Source: Clostridia bacterium (GTDB taxonomy: Bacteria > Bacillota > Clostridia > Lachnospirales > Lachnospiraceae). From it: a stretch of 64,000 bases of DNA. Numbering within the stretch: position 1 is the first letter of the stretch; every line of letters begins with the position of its first letter. The DNA lies in assembly GCA_910574255.1 (NCBI GenBank), contig CAJTAK010000004.1, positions 152,077 to 216,076 of the forward strand, read 5' to 3'. Position numbers and translations under genes: made by a program. The notes under the pieces were generated by a model. It saw nothing but the letters and a program-made list of their open reading frames with translations. It ran no database searches and had not been told where the DNA came from. This document shows positions 60,774 to 64,000 of the stretch, piece after piece.

Positions 60774-62732
60774 TTAAAATTCAAATACGGCAACTCCATA
60801 GGGCGGCAAATGATACCCAATAGAGTAAGGCTGTCCGTCACACTCGCTCTTTTCCGCCTTATAGATTAAGGGCTTCTCTCTGCCACTTCCGCCAAACTCC
60901 GCTGCATCGCTGTCCAGTATCAGCTTATACTGCTTCTTTCTTGGCACTCCAACCCGGTAATCCTCACGCTCCATGGGAGTAAAATTGCAGACAAAGAGCA
61001 GGTTTCTCTTGCCGTTCTTTCCAAAACGCATGAAAGAGAAAATGCTGCGGCAGCAGTCATTGGCATTGATCCACTGAAAGCCTTCCGGAACCGTATCCTG
61101 TTCATAGAGGGCCGGCGTCTTCCTGTAGAGCTGCAGCAATGCCTTCACATAGTTCTGAAGCTGCTGATGCTTTTCCTCACCAAGCAGATACCAATCCAGC
61201 TCCCTTGCCTCACTCCACTCCTGAAACTGGGCAAAATCCTGTCCCATAAAGAGCAGCTTCTTTCCCGGATGGCCCATCATAAAGGAATAGCCCACTTTCA
61301 GATTGGCAAATTTATCGTCATACAAGCCGGGCATCTTATTGATCATGGAGCACTTCAGATGCACCACTTCATCATGAGACAGCACCAGAATATAATTTTC
61401 ACTGTAAGCATAGGTCATAGCAAAGGTCATCAGGTTATGAGCTCCTTTGCGGAAATAAGGATCCAGCTTCATATACTCCAGGAAGTCATTCATCCAGCCC
61501 ATATTCCATTTAAAGGAGAAGCCCAGGCCGTCATTCTCCGCTATATCTGTCACCTTCGGCCATGCGGTGGATTCCTCCGCAATCATCATGGCTCCCGGGT
61601 TCCTTCCCAGCAGGCAGGAGTTCAGGTGCTTGAAGAACTCAATAGCTTCCAGATTCTTATTGCCGCCATACTTATTGGCTACCCACTGTCCGTCCTGCTT
61701 TCCGTAGTCCAGATAGAGCATGGAGGCAACTGCGTCTACCCGAAGTCCGTCCACATGATACTGCTCAACCCAGAAAAGAGCATTGGCAATGAGGAAGTTC
61801 TTTACCTCATTCATCTCATAGTTGAAAATCTTAGTTCCCCAGTCCGGATGCTCACCTTTCCTGGGATCCGGATATTCATACAGGGGCTGTCCGTCAAAAT
61901 CCGCCAGTCCATGGGCATCTCTGGGAAAATGAGCCGGTACCCAGTCCAGGATTACGCCAATCTTATTTTTATGAAGGTAATTAATCAAATACATAAAGTC
62001 CTGAGGGCTTCCGTATCTGGAGGTAGGTGCATAATAGCCCGTTACCTGATACCCCCAGGAACCGTCAAAGGGATGTTCCGCAATCCCCATCAGCTCCACA
62101 TGAGTATACCCCATCTCCTTCACATAGTCTGTCAGACTGTGGGCCAGCTCCCGGTAGCTGTAAAATCCGTCCTCATCCGGTCCATGAGGATGCTTTTTCC
62201 AGGAACCAGGATGTACCTCATAGATAGACATAGGAGATTCCTTTGGATTCCTCTCCTTCCGCTTCTCCATCCAGACACTGTCGCCCCATCGAAAACCGCT
62301 GATATCCGCAACCTTAGAGGCCGTTCCCGGGCGCTGCTCCGCTTCAAATGCATAGGGGTCAGCCTTGTAGAGCAGTCTGTGATCCGGTGTCTCAATCAGA
62401 TATTTATAAAGACTTCCCATCTCCACATCCGGAACAAACAGTTCATAGATCCCAAGGGGCTCCAGGCGTTTCATCTCATGGCTTTCCTGGTTCCATCCGT
62501 TAAACTCCCCAATGACATGCACGCAATGGGCATGGGGCGCCCAGACAGCAAAATGTACGCCTTTCTTTCCCTTATGCTTTGCAGGGTGGGCACCCAGCTT
62601 CCAAAAAATATCGTAGTGATTCCCCTGGCCAAACAGATATTGATCCATATCTGTCACAAAGCAGGACGGAACCGCCGGCTGCCGTTTCCCTTTCGGCTGT
62701 ACTTTCCTTTTCTGTTTCTTCGTTTCTCCCAT
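60774..62732 (-). CDS. glgB: 1,4-alpha-glucan branching enzyme GlgB
   Basis: The 652-residue enzyme transfers alpha-1,4 chains to form alpha-1,6 branches in glycogen. It has an N-terminal CBM48 domain (HFAVWAPHAHCVHVIGEFNG), a GH13 barrel with YTHVELMGIAEHPFDGSWGY, the nucleophile Asp in DGLRVDAVASMLYLDY, the acid Glu in MMIAEESTAWP, and LSHDEVVH, then a C-terminal beta domain. The ATG at 62732 has AGGAG nine bases upstream, preferred to a GTG at 62741 that overlaps the upstream stop. It follows the amylase-family gene closely, so the two are cotranscribed. Confidence 0.96.
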   Translation of the reverse strand: MGETKKQKRKVQPKGKRQPAVPSCFVTDMDQYLFGQGNHYDIFWKLGAHPAKHKGKKGVHFAVWAPHAHCVHVIGEFNGWNQESHEMKRLEPLGIYELFVPDVEMGSLYKYLIETPDHRLLYKADPYAFEAEQRPGTASKVADISGFRWGDSVWMEKRKERNPKESPMSIYEVHPGSWKKHPHGPDEDGFYSYRELAHSLTDYVKEMGYTHVELMGIAEHPFDGSWGYQVTGYYAPTSRYGSPQDFMYLINYLHKNKIGVILDWVPAHFPRDAHGLADFDGQPLYEYPDPRKGEHPDWGTKIFNYEMNEVKNFLIANALFWVEQYHVDGLRVDAVASMLYLDYGKQDGQWVANKYGGNKNLEAIEFFKHLNSCLLGRNPGAMMIAEESTAWPKVTDIAENDGLGFSFKWNMGWMNDFLEYMKLDPYFRKGAHNLMTFAMTYAYSENYILVLSHDEVVHLKCSMINKMPGLYDDKFANLKVGYSFMMGHPGKKLLFMGQDFAQFQEWSEARELDWYLLGEEKHQQLQNYVKALLQLYRKTPALYEQDTVPEGFQWINANDCCRSIFSFMRFGKNGKRNLLFVCNFTPMEREDYRVGVPRKKQYKLILDSDAAEFGGSGREKPLIYKAEKSECDGQPYSIGYHLPPYGVAVFEF

Positions 62733-62737
62733 AATAC

Positions 62738-64000
62738 TCACTCCTGTATGATTTTAAATACCGCACTTCCGCCTGCGGGTATTTCCAAGTGAATTTTTCC
62801 GTTCTCAATCGGAAAAGCCTTGTCTGTGAGAACCTCAAGGGCCTTGCTTCCGGCCACCGGACAGGGAATATCCATCCGAACCGGATTCTCATCGTTATTC
62901 ACCGCTGTCACTACCGCATCCTCGCCTAAGATCCGTCCAAACGCATACTGGCGGTTGGTAAGAGACAGCTCCCGGTACTCGCCGTCTACCAATGCCGGCG
63001 CTTCCCTGCGAAGCTTTGCCAGCTTTATAAGGAGCTCCCTAAGCTCCGGATGGGGCGGTTCCTTTTCCATTTTCTCCAGGTCGAGACAGGGCCGCAGAAA
63101 ATCGTCATTAGGTCCTTCCTTTTTCCCTTCCACGCCCCATTCACCGCCATAATAGATAGACGGAATGCCGGGAAGCGTATAGAGAAGCGTATATACCGGC
63201 ACCAGATGCTCCTTGTTGTTCAGCTTATTCACCAATCGATCCACATCATGGTTTTCCACAAAGGAATACAATCTGCGTCCCCGATAGATTCCTCCGTTTG
63301 CATCAAACTGTCTTCGAATAGTGTGAGCAATCTCAAAATAATTATGATCATTATGTCCGGAATAAAGACCCTTATGAAGCTCATAGTTGGTAACGGAGTG
63401 AAGCATATCCTCTCCCGTCCAACGGGCATAGTCTCCGTGAATCACCTCGCCCATAAGCCAGAAGTCTTCTTTTTTTGCCTCTGCCGTCTTGCGCAGATCC
63501 CGCATAAAATTGAATTCCAGACAGTCCGCACAGTCCAAACGAATGCCGTCAATGTCAAAGGTATCTATCCAGAAACGCACCACGTCAAAGAGATACTGAC
63601 GCACTCCCTCATCATAAAGATTCAGATTGGCCAGTTCAAAACAGTTTCTCCATGCTTTGTAATAGAATCCATCATTGTAATGGGTATTCCCCTCAAAGCT
63701 TACATCCTGATACCACCAGCGATACTGAGACTGCTCCCGCTTTTCTTTCAAATCCAGGAAGGCAAAGAACTCGCGGCCCGTATGGTTAAACACGCCGTCC
63801 ACTACCACCCGGATTCCGTTCTCATGACAGAGATCTACGAAATGTCGAAAGTCATCATTATCTCCAAGCCGACGGTCTACCAGTTTGTAATCCCTGGTAT
63901 CATAGCCATGACTGGTGGATTCAAACAGAGGACCGATATAGACAGCGGTAACTCCATATTCTTTCATATGTGCCACCCACGGGTCCAGGCTTCTAAGACG
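62738..64000 (-). CDS. Alpha-amylase family glycoside hydrolase (GH13), 5' end outside the window
   Basis: About 420 residues of a GH13 enzyme are present; the frame is open to the right edge (…RSLDPWVAHMKEYGVTAVYI). Barrel motifs are VVDGVFNHTGREFF, the nucleophile Asp in DGIRLDCADCLEFNF, the acid Glu in WLMGEVIHGDYARW and FVENHDVDR, with a C-terminal beta domain ending in VFKIIQE. It resembles neopullulanase/cyclomaltodextrinase-like intracellular amylases. With glgB it points to glycogen or maltodextrin metabolism. The N-terminal domain and start lie beyond the window. Confidence 0.93.
   Translation of the reverse strand, partial: RLRSLDPWVAHMKEYGVTAVYIGPLFESTSHGYDTRDYKLVDRRLGDNDDFRHFVDLCHENGIRVVVDGVFNHTGREFFAFLDLKEKREQSQYRWWYQDVSFEGNTHYNDGFYYKAWRNCFELANLNLYDEGVRQYLFDVVRFWIDTFDIDGIRLDCADCLEFNFMRDLRKTAEAKKEDFWLMGEVIHGDYARWTGEDMLHSVTNYELHKGLYSGHNDHNYFEIAHTIRRQFDANGGIYRGRRLYSFVENHDVDRLVNKLNNKEHLVPVYTLLYTLPGIPSIYYGGEWGVEGKKEGPNDDFLRPCLDLEKMEKEPPHPELRELLIKLAKLRREAPALVDGEYRELSLTNRQYAFGRILGEDAVVTAVNNDENPVRMDIPCPVAGSKALEVLTDKAFPIENGKIHLEIPAGGSAVFKIIQE

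Noticed and set aside
61167..62792. A 541-codon open frame on the plus strand
   Set aside because: It lies fully antisense to glgB, has no recognisable domains, and its composition follows the complementary codons of the strongly conserved glgB gene.

Overview
The window looks like a chromosomal segment of an anaerobic, low-to-moderate-GC Gram-positive bacterium of the class Clostridia, most likely a gut Lachnospiraceae. That is an inference from gene content: an FtsEX-M23-CtpA division locus, YitT and YigZ, two glycyl radical enzymes with their activases, an ascorbate PTS, an RbsABC-type sugar importer, lipoprotein solute-binding proteins and strong GGAGG ribosome binding sites. No tRNA, rRNA, CRISPR array or replication origin was seen.

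Layout. 1-2.9 kb is accessory DNA: an unknown partial gene, a RhuM-like gene, a uvrB fragment cut at codon 90, and an IS200/IS605 element. 2.9-9.7 kb holds RidA, a class A penicillin-binding protein, a small conserved gene, YigZ and a large secreted CotH-like protein. 9.7-16.9 kb is an L-ascorbate (ula) locus with UlaG, PTS IIA/IIC/IIB, a DeoR regulator, UlaE and UlaF. UlaD is missing, and an FG-GAP repeat protein of unknown function is present instead. 17.1-24.4 kb carries the division and envelope genes (CtpA, M23 hydrolase, FtsX, FtsE), a CdaR-like regulator, YitT and a small anchored protein. 24.6-31.1 kb is an unusual ABC operon: a lipoprotein, a beta-propeller/solute-binding fusion, two sugar permeases and an HlyD-type adaptor, with no ATPase.

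31.1-33.5 kb and 36.4-38.6 kb are gene graveyards: a nuclease-like remnant, a FadR gene broken by a stop and carrying a 21-bp inverted duplication, a dehydrogenase tail, a frameshifted HipA start behind an intact XRE regulator, a PD-(D/E)XK fragment, and a scrambled non-ribosomal peptide synthetase (adenylation, carrier and reductase parts). A candidate small RNA with a near-consensus promoter and an intrinsic terminator lies at 31.41-31.59 kb. MnmM and a two-component system sit between these decayed zones.

38.8-58 kb is the most interesting part: a putative catabolic island with two different glycyl radical enzymes, two activases, a D-lyxose isomerase, a ROK kinase, a 590-residue divergent ASKHA kinase, a shikimate-dehydrogenase-like oxidoreductase lacking the shikimate-binding serines, a complete RbsABC-type importer and a DeoR regulator with candidate operators. 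The substrate cannot be read from the sequence. 58-60.7 kb has a UPF0303 protein and two AraC regulators, and 60.8-64 kb has a glycogen branching enzyme and an alpha-amylase-family gene that runs off the edge.

A dispersed structured repeat occurs at 28.0, 50.6-50.9 (tandem) and 51.9 kb. The full copies share a loop sequence while their stem arms differ in sequence but still pair.
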